A stretch of DNA of 59,913 nt from Nitrosomonas ureae (GTDB taxonomy: Bacteria; Pseudomonadota; Gammaproteobacteria; Burkholderiales; Nitrosomonadaceae). Location of the stretch: the NCBI RefSeq assembly GCF_900108305.1, contig NZ_FNUX01000017.1, positions 1-59,913 on the forward strand, written 5' to 3'. The notes beneath the pieces were generated by a model that was not told where the DNA came from, did not search any database, and saw only the letters and a program-made list of their open reading frames with translations. Shown here piece after piece: positions 27,679 through 36,408 of the stretch (the stretch's first letter is position 1; every line of letters starts with the position of its first letter). The translations under genes and the position numbers were made by a program.

Positions 27679-28258
27679 GGTAGTGTTTCAGTTGAAAGTA
27701 ACGTGACGGTTTTCAGCCGCCAATAGTGCCCTGCGTCTTAACCATCTAATAAATTTTCAGGAACCTAAAATAATCATCCTTTGTATACTAGGCTGGTGAG
27801 CCGACTCTAATAAGGAGACAGACGATGCGTGTGATGGTGTTAGTGAAGGCTACCGAAGACAGCGAAAAGGGCTTTGTCCCGACGGCCGAGACGAGGGAGA
27901 TGATGGAGGCCATGGGCAGATTTAATGACGAGCTGGTTACGGCAGGCATTATGAAGGACGGAAACTGTGACGGCCTTACGCCATCTTCGCAGGGCAAGCG
28001 TATTGCGTTCGATGGACCCAACCGTACAGTTATTGACGGGCCTTTCCCCCACCCGCGCGAGCTGGTCACCGGTTTCTGGCTCTGGGAAGTCAAGGATATG
28101 GACGAGGCGGTCGCCTGGGTGAAGCGCTGCCCCAATCCCATGCCGGGACCGAGCGAGATCGAAATCCGCCCGCTATACGAGATGTCTGATTTAGAATGAA
28201 TCCGCACATCGGGAATTGAATCTTGCCTCACCATTTTAAAACTGAGGCTCTACGCTGG
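27679..28258. mobile_element. 580-bp passenger element inside the partition repeats
   Basis: Comparison with the uninterrupted repeat unit at 28560-28650 shows the array jumping from GAGATG (27673-27678) to GATGATTA (28259-28266). GATG flanks both sides as a possible target duplication. The tips are inversely related: GTAGTGTTTCAGTT at the left against GTAGAGCCTCAGTT read from the right, 11 of 14 matching. The only gene inside is the YciI-like one. No transposase is present, so it would be a non-autonomous element moved by one in trans. Confidence 0.6.
27825..28199 (+). CDS. YciI/DGPF-domain protein
   Basis: The protein is 124 residues. MRVMVLVKATEDSEKG, then VIDGPFPHPRELVTGFWLWEV and DEAVAWVKRCPNP are the YCII-related (DGPFAETKE) family pattern. 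These small dimeric ferredoxin-fold proteins are of uncertain function. AAGGAG sits upstream of ATG 27825. Its base composition is GC-richer than the flanking repeats, consistent with recent arrival within the 580-bp insertion. It is the only gene in that element. Confidence 0.88.
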   Translation: MRVMVLVKATEDSEKGFVPTAETREMMEAMGRFNDELVTAGIMKDGNCDGLTPSSQGKRIAFDGPNRTVIDGPFPHPRELVTGFWLWEVKDMDEAVAWVKRCPNPMPGPSEIEIRPLYEMSDLE

Positions 28259-28800
28259 GATGATTAAACTTTATTAAGAGATTCATGAAATGATATCCTC
28301 TAAAGATAGCTATCCAGATATCATTCAATTTAAGCTACCTAGATAGCTATCAACATTATGCTTGTTATATGAATATAAAAATTAAAAGCCGTGAAGTTAT
28401 TGAGTTGATTTTTATATAGATAGCTAACAAGCTATCTATATATGTTCATAGGTATATTATCTATAGTAATATGCATCTGGGGTTATCCTACCAATAATGA
28501 TTAATAATAAGATAGCTATCTGGATATCCTTGTAATATTAGATAGCATGATAGCTAACTATATTTAGCGATTTTTAACAATCCTGAGATGATTAATTCTT
28601 GTTAAGAGGCTTAGGAAATTATCTTCTATAAAGATAGCTATCCAGCTATAAATAATATTAGATAGCTTGTTAGCTATCTATGATAACATGTATCTAATGC
28701 TTTATCCGTAGGATAGTGGTTAATACTAAGATAGCTATCTGACTATCATTCTATTTAAGCTAGCTAGATAGCTATCGTTTATAAAAAGGAAGGGCATAAC

Positions 28801-29493
28801 ATGCCGATAATTGTTTTTGCATCATCTAAAGGTGGAGCAGGGAAAACCACCGCAGCTATTGTTCTGGCATCAGAACTTGCACAACATAATACAAGTGTTA
28901 CATTAATTGATGCTGACCCAAACCAACATAGTGCAAAATGGGCTATGAAAGATGGTTGTCCATCGAATATAAAGCTTGTTGAAAAATCGACTGAAGAAAC
29001 GATTATAGATGATATAGATAATGCTCAAGAACAAACAGCTTTTGTTCTTGTAGATTTAGAAGGAACGGCAAGTATGGCGGTTGCTAGCGCAATAAGCCGT
29101 GCAGATTTAGTAATCACGCTATGTCAAGGTTCACAAGATGATGCAGACGAAGCAGCAAAAACCATTAAATTAGTTAATCGGCAGGCAAAGGTATTAAGTC
29201 GCTCAATTCCTTTTGCTGTACTTATGACGCGCACAAATCCAGCAATTACGCCACGTACTTTAAAACATATCATGAATGAATTTCGTGATGCAGGAGTTGA
29301 TATTTTTAAAACTAGCCTGATCGATAGAGAAGCATTTAGAGCCATTAGGTCTTTCGGTGGTACGGTCAATGATTTAGATCCAAGACAAGTATCTGGTATT
29401 GAAAAAGCAATTGCAAATGCCCATGCTCTGGCGGTTGAAGTTATCGAAAGAATCAAGGGTATAAAGAGAGAAAGAGGCCAAAATCATGACTAA
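28801..29493 (+). CDS. parA: ParA-family partition ATPase (type Ib, no N-terminal HTH)
   Basis: The protein is 230 residues. IVFASSKGGAGKTTAAIVLA is the deviant Walker A, LIDADPNQHSAKWA and LVDLEGTASMAVASAISRAD follow. The short length without an N-terminal HTH fits the ParF/VirC1-like type Ib class. The gene opens right after the GATAGCTATC repeat field, and its small partner starts 8 bases before its stop. It segregates plasmid copies using the partner bound to the repeats. Confidence 0.88.
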   Translation: MPIIVFASSKGGAGKTTAAIVLASELAQHNTSVTLIDADPNQHSAKWAMKDGCPSNIKLVEKSTEETIIDDIDNAQEQTAFVLVDLEGTASMAVASAISRADLVITLCQGSQDDADEAAKTIKLVNRQAKVLSRSIPFAVLMTRTNPAITPRTLKHIMNEFRDAGVDIFKTSLIDREAFRAIRSFGGTVNDLDPRQVSGIEKAIANAHALAVEVIERIKGIKRERGQNHD

Positions 29494-29839
29494 AGAACGT
29501 GCACATTTAAATTTAAGTGATGATCTTGATATATCAGAATTTATACCAGTTAAAAAAGAGAAAAATAGGGAAACAGAAATAAAAACTCTTGAAAAAGTGG
29601 CAGAGCAATCAGGTTTTGTAAGTAGGAAAAATAAAAGTCAGAGGAGAAGAAAACCACAATCACCTTTTAAAAATCAATTAAATTTAAAGTGTCGAGATGG
29701 AATAAAAGAATTATTTCAGGATATTGGTGAACAGTTAGGGGTTCACGATCATACAACTTTTGAACAAGCACTTTTGGCGCTGATTGAAAAAAATGATTTA
29801 AAAGACTTATTGCAAGGTTATAAGGAGATCATAAAATAA
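29486..29839 (+). CDS. Small ParA partner, likely centromere-binding protein
   Basis: The protein is 117 residues. The N-terminal half is charged and flexible (KKEKNRETEIKTLEKV) and the C-terminal part (LNLKCRDGIKELFQDIGEQL) could be a ribbon-helix-helix or similar fold, as in ParG-type partners. It overlaps parA by 8 bases. By context it should bind the GATAGCTATC repeats and repress parA; the fold itself is not proven from the sequence. Confidence 0.6.
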   Translation: MTKERAHLNLSDDLDISEFIPVKKEKNRETEIKTLEKVAEQSGFVSRKNKSQRRRKPQSPFKNQLNLKCRDGIKELFQDIGEQLGVHDHTTFEQALLALIEKNDLKDLLQGYKEIIK

Positions 29840-29866
29840 ATACAATAGAATAGTTTTTATTTGTGA

Positions 29867-30232
29867 TTATATTTTGTGCATTTTTTTATTGCTAACAGCA
29901 TCTACTTTAATCAGATTCAATTTCTCATGATTGTCGTACTGAATAGAAACATTCTTACCAATGGGTGGGGGAGAGCTAAAGGATTCCAGTTTGTGCGCTA
30001 TAAAGTCTTTTCTTACTTGTTGATAAACAACACCTTCTTGCTTGTCGATAAAGAGAATTAAACCTTCATAGGCTTTATTTTCCGTTTCAGCTTTTTTTGC
30101 CAAATAAATATTATAGATACCTGGCTTGATACCTTCCTCAGCTTTCTTAATTAATCCGGTAGTTTTCCATTCATTTTCATTAAAATTCTGAAGGATTTTC
30201 TGCCCGTTCATGACTAAGAGACGTTGTTTCAT
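29867..30232 (-). CDS. kfrB: KfrB-domain protein
   Basis: The protein is 121 residues. The C-terminal half YQQVRKDFIAHKLESFSSPP then IGKNVSIQYDNHEKLNLIKV is the KfrB domain pattern of IncP plasmids. MNGQKILQNFNENEW near the N-terminus recurs in a short remnant at 42843. In IncP the kfrA-upf operon supports stable inheritance. It overlaps the korB-like gene by 4 bases, so the two form an operon, convergent with the partition operon. Confidence 0.68.
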   Translation of the reverse strand: MKQRLLVMNGQKILQNFNENEWKTTGLIKKAEEGIKPGIYNIYLAKKAETENKAYEGLILFIDKQEGVVYQQVRKDFIAHKLESFSSPPPIGKNVSIQYDNHEKLNLIKVDAVSNKKMHKI

Positions 30233-31293
30233 TTGGATAAATTGAGATAGACTTCTTGAATGATCATTTCCAAGTCAAATTCTTTCTTGTTTACACCAAA
30301 AAAGAAGGCGGTCAGGTTAAAAGCACCGCGACCTGTTCCATCAAAGTCGCCGTCTTTCAATGAATATAAGATAGAGTGAAAAAGATCCTTACACTTTCGA
30401 CCGGCAATAAAGTAGACTTTAAGCGCATCGATAATCATTGTCTTTTGCGCATCAGATAGTTTTCTCATGATGTCTTTTGGTTGATGCGTTCTTTTCTTTA
30501 GACGTATATAAATATAGACCAGCAATTGATCGGCAGGGGATTTATGGCTGCGTTCTTTCTTTTCTGCTTTGATCTCAAGACTGTCTGTAGAGGGGTAGGG
30601 GGCTTGGCGGGTTAATTCATCCACAATTCCTTTTTCATCATCCTTTGATTCCAGGAATTTTCTAAACTGCTGTATTTTAGTGCGGGTAATGTCTTCTGGT
30701 CGGCTGTATTTCAACCAATCGACCAGTTCCAATGGATAGTTTTTGAATATCTTTTTAAGATTAAATATGGCTGCTATATCTGTCAAATTTCCGGAATTAA
30801 ACAGCTCGGCAATAGGATCGGGTAAATCCATGGCCGCTGCATGTAATGACACATAGGAAGCCGATTTGCCAATGAATTTGCCTATTTGTTCATGGGTTTT
30901 ACCAGCAGCAATCTCACGCCCGATATAATCAACGATTTCGCGTGATGTCAGATTATCCCGTTGCAAGTTTTCAACTACCTGATCCGCCAAACTGTAATCG
31001 GCATCAATATAGGCGGGTATTGATCTAAGTCCTGCATTTTTACTGGCGCGATATCTTCTGGCGCCATGATTGATAATATAGGTTCCGGGTTTGTCTGGAT
31101 TGGGACGCACTGATATAGGGGTTTTTACACCTCGCAGTTTAATCGTTTCTGTTAATTCTGCGAGTGAAGCCGCATCAAAAGTTTTTCTAGGTTGAGCTGC
31201 ATCTTCCATAATTAAATCAAGTGAAATCTGACTCGCGCCCAACACATCAGGCGCTTTATTCCTCTCATCGGATAAAGTTTTCTTACTTGTCAT
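30229..31293 (-). CDS. korB: KorB/ParB-family DNA-binding protein
   Basis: The protein is 354 residues (RP4 KorB 358). The ParB N-domain has QPRKTFDAASLAELTETIKL, INHGARRYRASKNAG and VVENLQRDNLTSREIVDYIG; the HTH is THEQIGKFIGKSASYVSLHA at about 145-165. Next to kfrB and upstream of trbA it most resembles KorB, a global repressor and partition protein in IncP. No ParA gene adjoins it, so here the regulatory role may dominate. No clear TTTAGCSGCTAAA operators were found by eye. Confidence 0.72.
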   Translation of the reverse strand: MTSKKTLSDERNKAPDVLGASQISLDLIMEDAAQPRKTFDAASLAELTETIKLRGVKTPISVRPNPDKPGTYIINHGARRYRASKNAGLRSIPAYIDADYSLADQVVENLQRDNLTSREIVDYIGREIAAGKTHEQIGKFIGKSASYVSLHAAAMDLPDPIAELFNSGNLTDIAAIFNLKKIFKNYPLELVDWLKYSRPEDITRTKIQQFRKFLESKDDEKGIVDELTRQAPYPSTDSLEIKAEKKERSHKSPADQLLVYIYIRLKKRTHQPKDIMRKLSDAQKTMIIDALKVYFIAGRKCKDLFHSILYSLKDGDFDGTGRGAFNLTAFFFGVNKKEFDLEMIIQEVYLNLSK

Positions 31294-31721
31294 TGATTTA
31301 ATTATTACTTTGTTTTAGAAGTAATTTCCTGAGTTATAGAATTCTGTGAAAATTAAGGGCAATATTTCATTACTATAATTCTTCTCAATTTAAGTGAATG
31401 GGGAATGTATCTTTTCAGATAAAAATGACTTGCTCAAAGCAAGAAAAGGAATAGACATAAACATTTGATAAAATACCCTCCAAAGTTAAACCATTGATCT
31501 TGTTATGAACTAGCCTGGAAACACAGCTAAGAATCATAGACGCCAAAAACATCGCAACCAGGCGATATTCTATCTGTTATAAATATTTATTTGACCGGGG
31601 AATTGTATATTTTATCCATGAACATGCATTATAACCTTAATACAATTATGTATATTAAAAATGATTATGAATTAAACCAAAAGACAAATACTTAACGGTT
31701 AAGGGAGCCGCAATTTACGAT
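31294..31721. promoter_or_regulatory. Divergent control region between korB and trbA
   Basis: About 430 AT-rich bases separate the leftward korB-kfrB operon from the rightward trb operon. A TTGACC near 31592 with TATATT downstream could be a promoter element for trbA. CTTGC-TCAAA-GCAAG at 31430 is a small hairpin. A 24-bp exact repeat of the traJ-traI junction lies at 31679-31702. No gene is supported here. Confidence 0.5.
31679..31702. repeat. 24-bp exact repeat upstream of trbA (copy 2)
   Basis: The reverse complement of 21464-21487 without mismatch. It ends 20 bases before the trbA start and includes the dyad CTTAACGGTTAAG. A regulator binding it would touch both the traI-proximal junction and the trb leader. 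Confidence 0.7.
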
Positions 31722-32084
31722 ATGTATAATTTAATTCTAACAACAAACATTTTAAGAATTCTGCGCGAGAAGAAAATAACAAAAGCTGAGCTGGCAGAAA
31801 AAGCGGGTATTTCAATCTCTTTTATTACTGAACTGACCAATGATAAAGCCAATCCATCGCTCAGAGTCATAGAAGCGATTGCCAAGGCGCTGGATACGCC
31901 GCTGCCGCTATTGTTCGACAATTCGGATATGAGTACAGCAGAGCGAGCCTTATTAGCAGATGGCAGTGCTGGACATCTGGCTAAGGGATTTGTCTGGAAG
32001 GGCGCTGTATTGAGTGAGTTTCAGGCATTCCAGGTCGCGCAATGGGATCGCGAAAACCGCGAGATCATGAGGAAAATAAAATGA
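31722..32084 (+). CDS. trbA: TrbA-like Xre-type transcriptional regulator
   Basis: The protein is 120 residues, the length of IncP TrbA. ILREKKITKAELAEKAGISI then SFITELTNDKANPSLRVIEAIAKAL is an Xre HTH at about 10-60, and a C-terminal tail FQVAQWDRENREIMRKIK follows. In IncP plasmids TrbA represses the transfer operons and is the first gene before trbB, as here. The gap to trbB is 82 bases. Confidence 0.75.
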   Translation: MYNLILTTNILRILREKKITKAELAEKAGISISFITELTNDKANPSLRVIEAIAKALDTPLPLLFDNSDMSTAERALLADGSAGHLAKGFVWKGAVLSEFQAFQVAQWDRENREIMRKIK

Positions 32085-32166
32085 AACAATAAAAATATAT
32101 TGCATAGTATTAATTATTATTATATCGTTGTAAGCAATATTTATTTATTGCTGCACCGATATAACA

Positions 32167-33126
32167 ATGTCCGACCACTCACCTAACATCACAACCGTTA
32201 AAGATCGGGCTAAAAGCAAGCTGGAGCGCGATGCACGGGAAATACTGTCTGCACTGCAAGATCCTCAGACGGTTGAAATCATGGTCAATGCCGATGGCCG
32301 GATTTGGCAGGAGAAGCTTGGTCAAAAGATACAACATATCGGAAATATCCAGGCTGCCCAGGCTGAGGCTGTCATTAAAACGGTAGCGGGTTTCCACGGC
32401 AAGGAAATCAATCGATTCAATCCAATCATTGAAGGTGAGTTTCCACTCGATAACTCACGCTTTGCCGGTCAATTACCCCCCATTGTTACAGCGCCCACTT
32501 TTGCCATCCGTAAAAAAGCCATCAATATTTTTACGCTTGAGCAGTATGTAGAATCTGGCGTGCTGTCGCCAAGACACTGTGATGTCATTAAAGAGGCTGT
32601 GCGCAAGCACCGCAATATTTTAGTCATTGGTGGTACCGGGTCAGGTAAAACAACTTTGATCAACGCCATCATCAATGAAATGGTTCGGAGTGACCCGGAT
32701 GAGCGCATCTTTATCCTGGAGGACACCGGCGAGATTCAATGCGCTGCCGAGAATTTCGTCCAGTATCACACCACACTCGATGTCAACATGACGCAGTTGT
32801 TAAAAACAACATTGCGTATGCGTCCGGATCGCATTCTGGTAGGTGAGGTAAGAGGTGCAGAAGCCCTGGATTTGCTCGATGCCTGGAACACGGGTCATGA
32901 GGGCGGTGCCGCTACATTGCATGCCAATGATGCAATGTCAGGACTCACCCGCCTGGAATCCCTGATTTCACGTAATCCTTCAGCACCTAAAGAGATCATG
33001 CCTTTGATCGCAGAGGCGGTTGATATGGTGGTGCATATCACGCGCGCACCACATGGCAGACAAATCCAACAAATCATTGAAGTACAAGGTTTTAAAAGAG
33101 GAAATTATCAAATTAAAAAGCTGTAA
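32167..33126 (+). CDS. trbB: TrbB, VirB11-type secretion ATPase
   Basis: The protein is 319 residues (RP4 TrbB 320). Walker A is VIGGTGSGKTTLINAI near 155-170, then FILEDTGEIQ, the RMRPDRILVGEVRG (Walker B region) and HANDAMSGLTRLESL (His box). It forms the cytoplasmic hexamer that powers pilus assembly and substrate transfer. It heads the structural genes of the trb operon. Confidence 0.93.
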   Translation: MSDHSPNITTVKDRAKSKLERDAREILSALQDPQTVEIMVNADGRIWQEKLGQKIQHIGNIQAAQAEAVIKTVAGFHGKEINRFNPIIEGEFPLDNSRFAGQLPPIVTAPTFAIRKKAINIFTLEQYVESGVLSPRHCDVIKEAVRKHRNILVIGGTGSGKTTLINAIINEMVRSDPDERIFILEDTGEIQCAAENFVQYHTTLDVNMTQLLKTTLRMRPDRILVGEVRGAEALDLLDAWNTGHEGGAATLHANDAMSGLTRLESLISRNPSAPKEIMPLIAEAVDMVVHITRAPHGRQIQQIIEVQGFKRGNYQIKKL

Positions 33127-33147
33127 ATATGTCATAGGATTCAATCA

Positions 33148-33543
33148 ATGAAGTTAATCAGTACCAAGGGTGTCTCTCCATTCAGTTGTTTCTATTCATT
33201 CGCCGTCTTGTTTTTATTGCTATCGTTTGCTGATCAAGCCCAAGCAACCGTTGGCGCAGGTGGAGCACTTCCCTATGAAACCTGGCTGGTGAGTCTCAGA
33301 AACTCCGTTACCGGCCCCGTTGCGTTTACCTTGTCTATTGTTGGCATTGTGGTTGCAGGCGGCATTTTGATCTTTGGTGGCGAACTCAATGCTTTTTTCC
33401 GCACCTTGATTTTTATCGTATTGGTGATGGCGTTACTCGTTGGAGCCAACAATGTGATGACCAATCTATTCCAGGGTGCGGTTATTCCGGGTGAAGCGTC
33501 AGGGACAATTGTAGCGTTAGAAGAAGCTATCCCTCAAAGTTAG
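33148..33543 (+). CDS. trbC: TrbC, conjugative pilin precursor (VirB2-like)
   Basis: The protein is 131 residues. A long leader with hydrophobic core ([16 protein letters not shown]) precedes the mature pilin with two membrane segments, [21 protein letters not shown] and [18 protein letters not shown]. The C-terminal extension would be trimmed before cyclisation by TraF (17420). It follows trbB by 21 bases. Confidence 0.88.
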   Translation: MKLISTKGVSPFSCFYSFAVLFLLLSFADQAQATVGAGGALPYETWLVSLRNSVTGPVAFTLSIVGIVVAGGILIFGGELNAFFRTLIFIVLVMALLVGANNVMTNLFQGAVIPGEASGTIVALEEAIPQS

Positions 33544-33562
33544 TCAAACAGGAGGCAAACTC

Positions 33563-33874
33563 ATGGCACTTCGAACCATACCTATCCGTCAATCGGGTAA
33601 TCGGCCCAACTTGTTTATGGGCGGTGACCGCGAACTCGTTATGTTTTCTATCCTGATTGCAGCCACATCCATCTTTGTTGCGATGGAAATCAAGGCAACG
33701 ATCTTTGGCATAGGGCTGTGGTTTTTTGCGCTGTTTGCACTGCGACTGATGGCTAAAAATGATCCGCAACTGCGTCATGTTTACTTACGTCAGATTCAAT
33801 ACAAGAAATACTATCCTGCGCGCAGCACCCCTTTTTATGACAATACGCTCACACAGGAGAAACAGCACGCATGA
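33563..33874 (+). CDS. trbD: TrbD, VirB3-like inner-membrane protein
   Basis: The protein is 103 residues (RP4 TrbD 103). ALRTIPIRQSGNRPNLFMGG then two membrane segments (LVMFSILIAATSIFVAM, TIFGIGLWFFALFALRLM) are typical. It partners the TrbE ATPase at the channel base and overlaps trbE by 4 bases. Confidence 0.88.
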   Translation: MALRTIPIRQSGNRPNLFMGGDRELVMFSILIAATSIFVAMEIKATIFGIGLWFFALFALRLMAKNDPQLRHVYLRQIQYKKYYPARSTPFYDNTLTQEKQHA

Positions 33875-36408
33875 TTGCCGCAATGATCATCCTCATCGCA
33901 ATGTGTGGTGCTTTGCTGCTTCTGATGCTGTTTCTGCGTATTCGTGATGCTGGCAAAGAATTAAGGCTGGATCAACATCGATCAAAAGAAATGGGTTTTG
34001 CCGATTTGCTGGTATATGCGGCAGTGGTGGAAGATGGCGTGATTGTCGGCAAGAACGGTGCATTAATGGCCGCATGGATATTCTGCGGCGATGATACCGC
34101 CAGCAGCACCGATACTGAGCGTGAACGCGTGTCATTCCGCATTAACCAAGCCTTATCTCGTTTGGGCAATGGCTGGATGATTCATGTGGATGCCATTCGC
34201 AAACCAGCGTTAGCGTATTCAGACAAAGCCTTATCCAATTATCCTGATCCTGTGACCGCTGCCATTGATGAGGAACGGCGCAATCTGTTCGAGCGTATCG
34301 GCACCATGTATGAGAGCTGCTTTATCGTATCACTGTCATACTTACCGCCGATGCTGGCACAGCGCAAGTTCGTCGAACTGATGTTTGATGACGATACTCA
34401 GGCACCGGATCAAAAAGCCAGAACGCAAGGATTGCTGGAATATTTCCAGCGTGAATGTGCCAATTTTGAATCCAGATTATCCAGCGTATTTCATCTGTCG
34501 CGCTTAAAAAGTCAAAAGCAGGTCAATGAAGATGGTTCTTTGGTGACACATGATGATTTTCTACAGTGGCTGCAATTATGTATTACCGGTTTGGATCATC
34601 CAATGGTGTTACCTGCCAATCCCATGTATCTGGATACGCTGCTGGGTGGTCAGGAAATGTGGGGCGGGGTGGTGCCTAAAATTGGTCGAAATTTCGTTCA
34701 GGTAGTCTCGATTGAGGGTTTTCCGTTGGAATCCTCACCCGGCATGTTAAATCTCCTATCTGAGTTGCCGGGCGTGTACCGCTGGTCATCGCGGTTTATC
34801 TTTATGGATACGCATGAAGCGGTCAATCATCTGGAGAGATACCGCAGGCGATGGAAACAAAAAATTCGTGGGTTTCTTGATCAGGTGTTTAACCTGCAAA
34901 GCAGCAACATTGATGAGGACGCGCTCAATATGACTGAAGATGCGCAGTCAGCCATTGCTGAGACCAATAGCGGCATGGTCGGCCAAGGCTACTATACCAG
35001 CGTAGTCGTGTTGATGATGGAAGATCGGACTGCGTTGGAAGAAGCAGGGCGCAGAGTCGAGAAAGCAATCAATCATCTGGGCTTTGCTGCACGGGTTGAA
35101 ACGATCAATACGATGGATGCCTATCTGGGGAGCCTACCCGGCCACGGTGTCGAGAATGTACGCAGACCCCTCATCAATACCATGAATCTGGCTGATCTGT
35201 TGCCGGTCAATACCATCTGGACAGGTAAACCTATAGCACCTTGTCCGATGTATCCACCCAATTCACCGCCCTTGATGCACTGTGTCACTCAAGGCGCTAC
35301 CCCTTTCCGGCTGAATCTGCATGTACGCGATTTAGGTCACACCTTCATGTTCGGCCCGACAGGAGCCGGTAAATCTACGCACCTGGCGCTGATTGCCGCA
35401 CAATTGAGACGTTACCCCGGCATATCGATTTATTGCTTTGACAAGGGAATGTCGATGTATCCATTGACCCGGGCTGTGGGTGGTCAGCATTTCACCGTAG
35501 CAGGGGATGATGAATCACTGTCTTTCTGCCCATTACAGTTCTTGCAAACTAAAAGCGATCGTGCATGGGCGCTGGAATGGATTTGTTTGATGGTTGAACT
35601 CAACGGCATTACAGTCACCCCGTTACAGCGCAATGAAATCAGTCACGCCATTGCTAACATGCATCAAAGCGGCTCCAGAACCTTATCGGATTTTCTGGTG
35701 ACGATACAGGATGAAACCATCCGTGAAGCGCTTCGGCAATACACCATTGATGGCATGATGGGACATTTGCTCGATGCCGAACAGGATGGATTGAGTCTCT
35801 CATCATTCACCACATTCGAGATCGAGGAATTGATGAATCTCGGTGAGAAATACGCACTGCCGACCTTGCTGTATCTGTTTCGCCGCATCGAGCGCAGCCT
35901 GCATGGTCAGCCTTCCGCCATCATTCTGGATGAAGCTTGGCTGATGTTGGGTCATCCGGTCTTTCGCGCCAAGATCCGCGAATGGCTCAAGGTCATGCGT
36001 AAAAATAACTGCTTAGTACTGATGGCAACCCAAAGTTTATCGGACGCCGCAAACAGTGGCATTCTCGATGTGATTGTTGAATCCACCGCCACCAAAATAT
36101 TTTTACCCAATGTATTCGCGCGTGACGAGGAAGCAGCAGCACTCTATCGGCGCATGGGCCTCAATTCACGCCAGATTGAGATTCTGGCTTCTGCCATTCC
36201 TAAAAAGCAATATTACACTGTGTCAGAGAACGGCAGACGACTCTATGACCTGTCACTCGGGCCATTGGCACTAGCTTTTGTAGGATCCACCGATAAGGAA
36301 TCGATTGCAACCATCAAAAACCTGCATGATAAGTACGGTGACAAGTGGGTTATCGAGTGGTTGGCGATTAAAGGGTTAACGTTATCTGACTATGGAGTGG
36401 CTGGATGA
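33871..36408 (+). CDS. trbE: TrbE, VirB4-type secretion ATPase
   Basis: The protein is 845 residues (RP4 TrbE 852). An N-terminal membrane segment is followed by the CagE/VirB4 domain; Walker A is FGPTGAGKSTHLALIA near 493-508 and AIILDEAWLMLGHPVF near 683-698 is Walker B. It drives pilus biogenesis with TrbB. It overlaps trbD and trbF by 4 bases each. Confidence 0.95.
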   Translation: MIAAMIILIAMCGALLLLMLFLRIRDAGKELRLDQHRSKEMGFADLLVYAAVVEDGVIVGKNGALMAAWIFCGDDTASSTDTERERVSFRINQALSRLGNGWMIHVDAIRKPALAYSDKALSNYPDPVTAAIDEERRNLFERIGTMYESCFIVSLSYLPPMLAQRKFVELMFDDDTQAPDQKARTQGLLEYFQRECANFESRLSSVFHLSRLKSQKQVNEDGSLVTHDDFLQWLQLCITGLDHPMVLPANPMYLDTLLGGQEMWGGVVPKIGRNFVQVVSIEGFPLESSPGMLNLLSELPGVYRWSSRFIFMDTHEAVNHLERYRRRWKQKIRGFLDQVFNLQSSNIDEDALNMTEDAQSAIAETNSGMVGQGYYTSVVVLMMEDRTALEEAGRRVEKAINHLGFAARVETINTMDAYLGSLPGHGVENVRRPLINTMNLADLLPVNTIWTGKPIAPCPMYPPNSPPLMHCVTQGATPFRLNLHVRDLGHTFMFGPTGAGKSTHLALIAAQLRRYPGISIYCFDKGMSMYPLTRAVGGQHFTVAGDDESLSFCPLQFLQTKSDRAWALEWICLMVELNGITVTPLQRNEISHAIANMHQSGSRTLSDFLVTIQDETIREALRQYTIDGMMGHLLDAEQDGLSLSSFTTFEIEELMNLGEKYALPTLLYLFRRIERSLHGQPSAIILDEAWLMLGHPVFRAKIREWLKVMRKNNCLVLMATQSLSDAANSGILDVIVESTATKIFLPNVFARDEEAAALYRRMGLNSRQIEILASAIPKKQYYTVSENGRRLYDLSLGPLALAFVGSTDKESIATIKNLHDKYGDKWVIEWLAIKGLTLSDYGVAG

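Larger units (their letters stand above)
27595..28785. repeat. Partition-site repeat field (GATAGCTATC family), split by an insertion
   Basis: Many copies of AGATAGCTATC and its variants, direct and inverted, lie at 27595-27655 and at 28300-28780, ending 15 bases before parA. Larger composite units repeat too: 27596-27678 resembles 28509-28590, and 28259-28353 resembles 28587-28680. Such arrays upstream of a small ParA are the centromere and operator of type Ib partition systems. The two blocks were once continuous; a 580-bp element at 27679-28258 separates them. Confidence 0.8.

Noticed and set aside
27595..28785. A CRISPR array in the GATAGCTATC repeats
   Set aside because: The repeats are short, partly inverted and merged into composite units, with no spacer-like unique segments and no cas genes.
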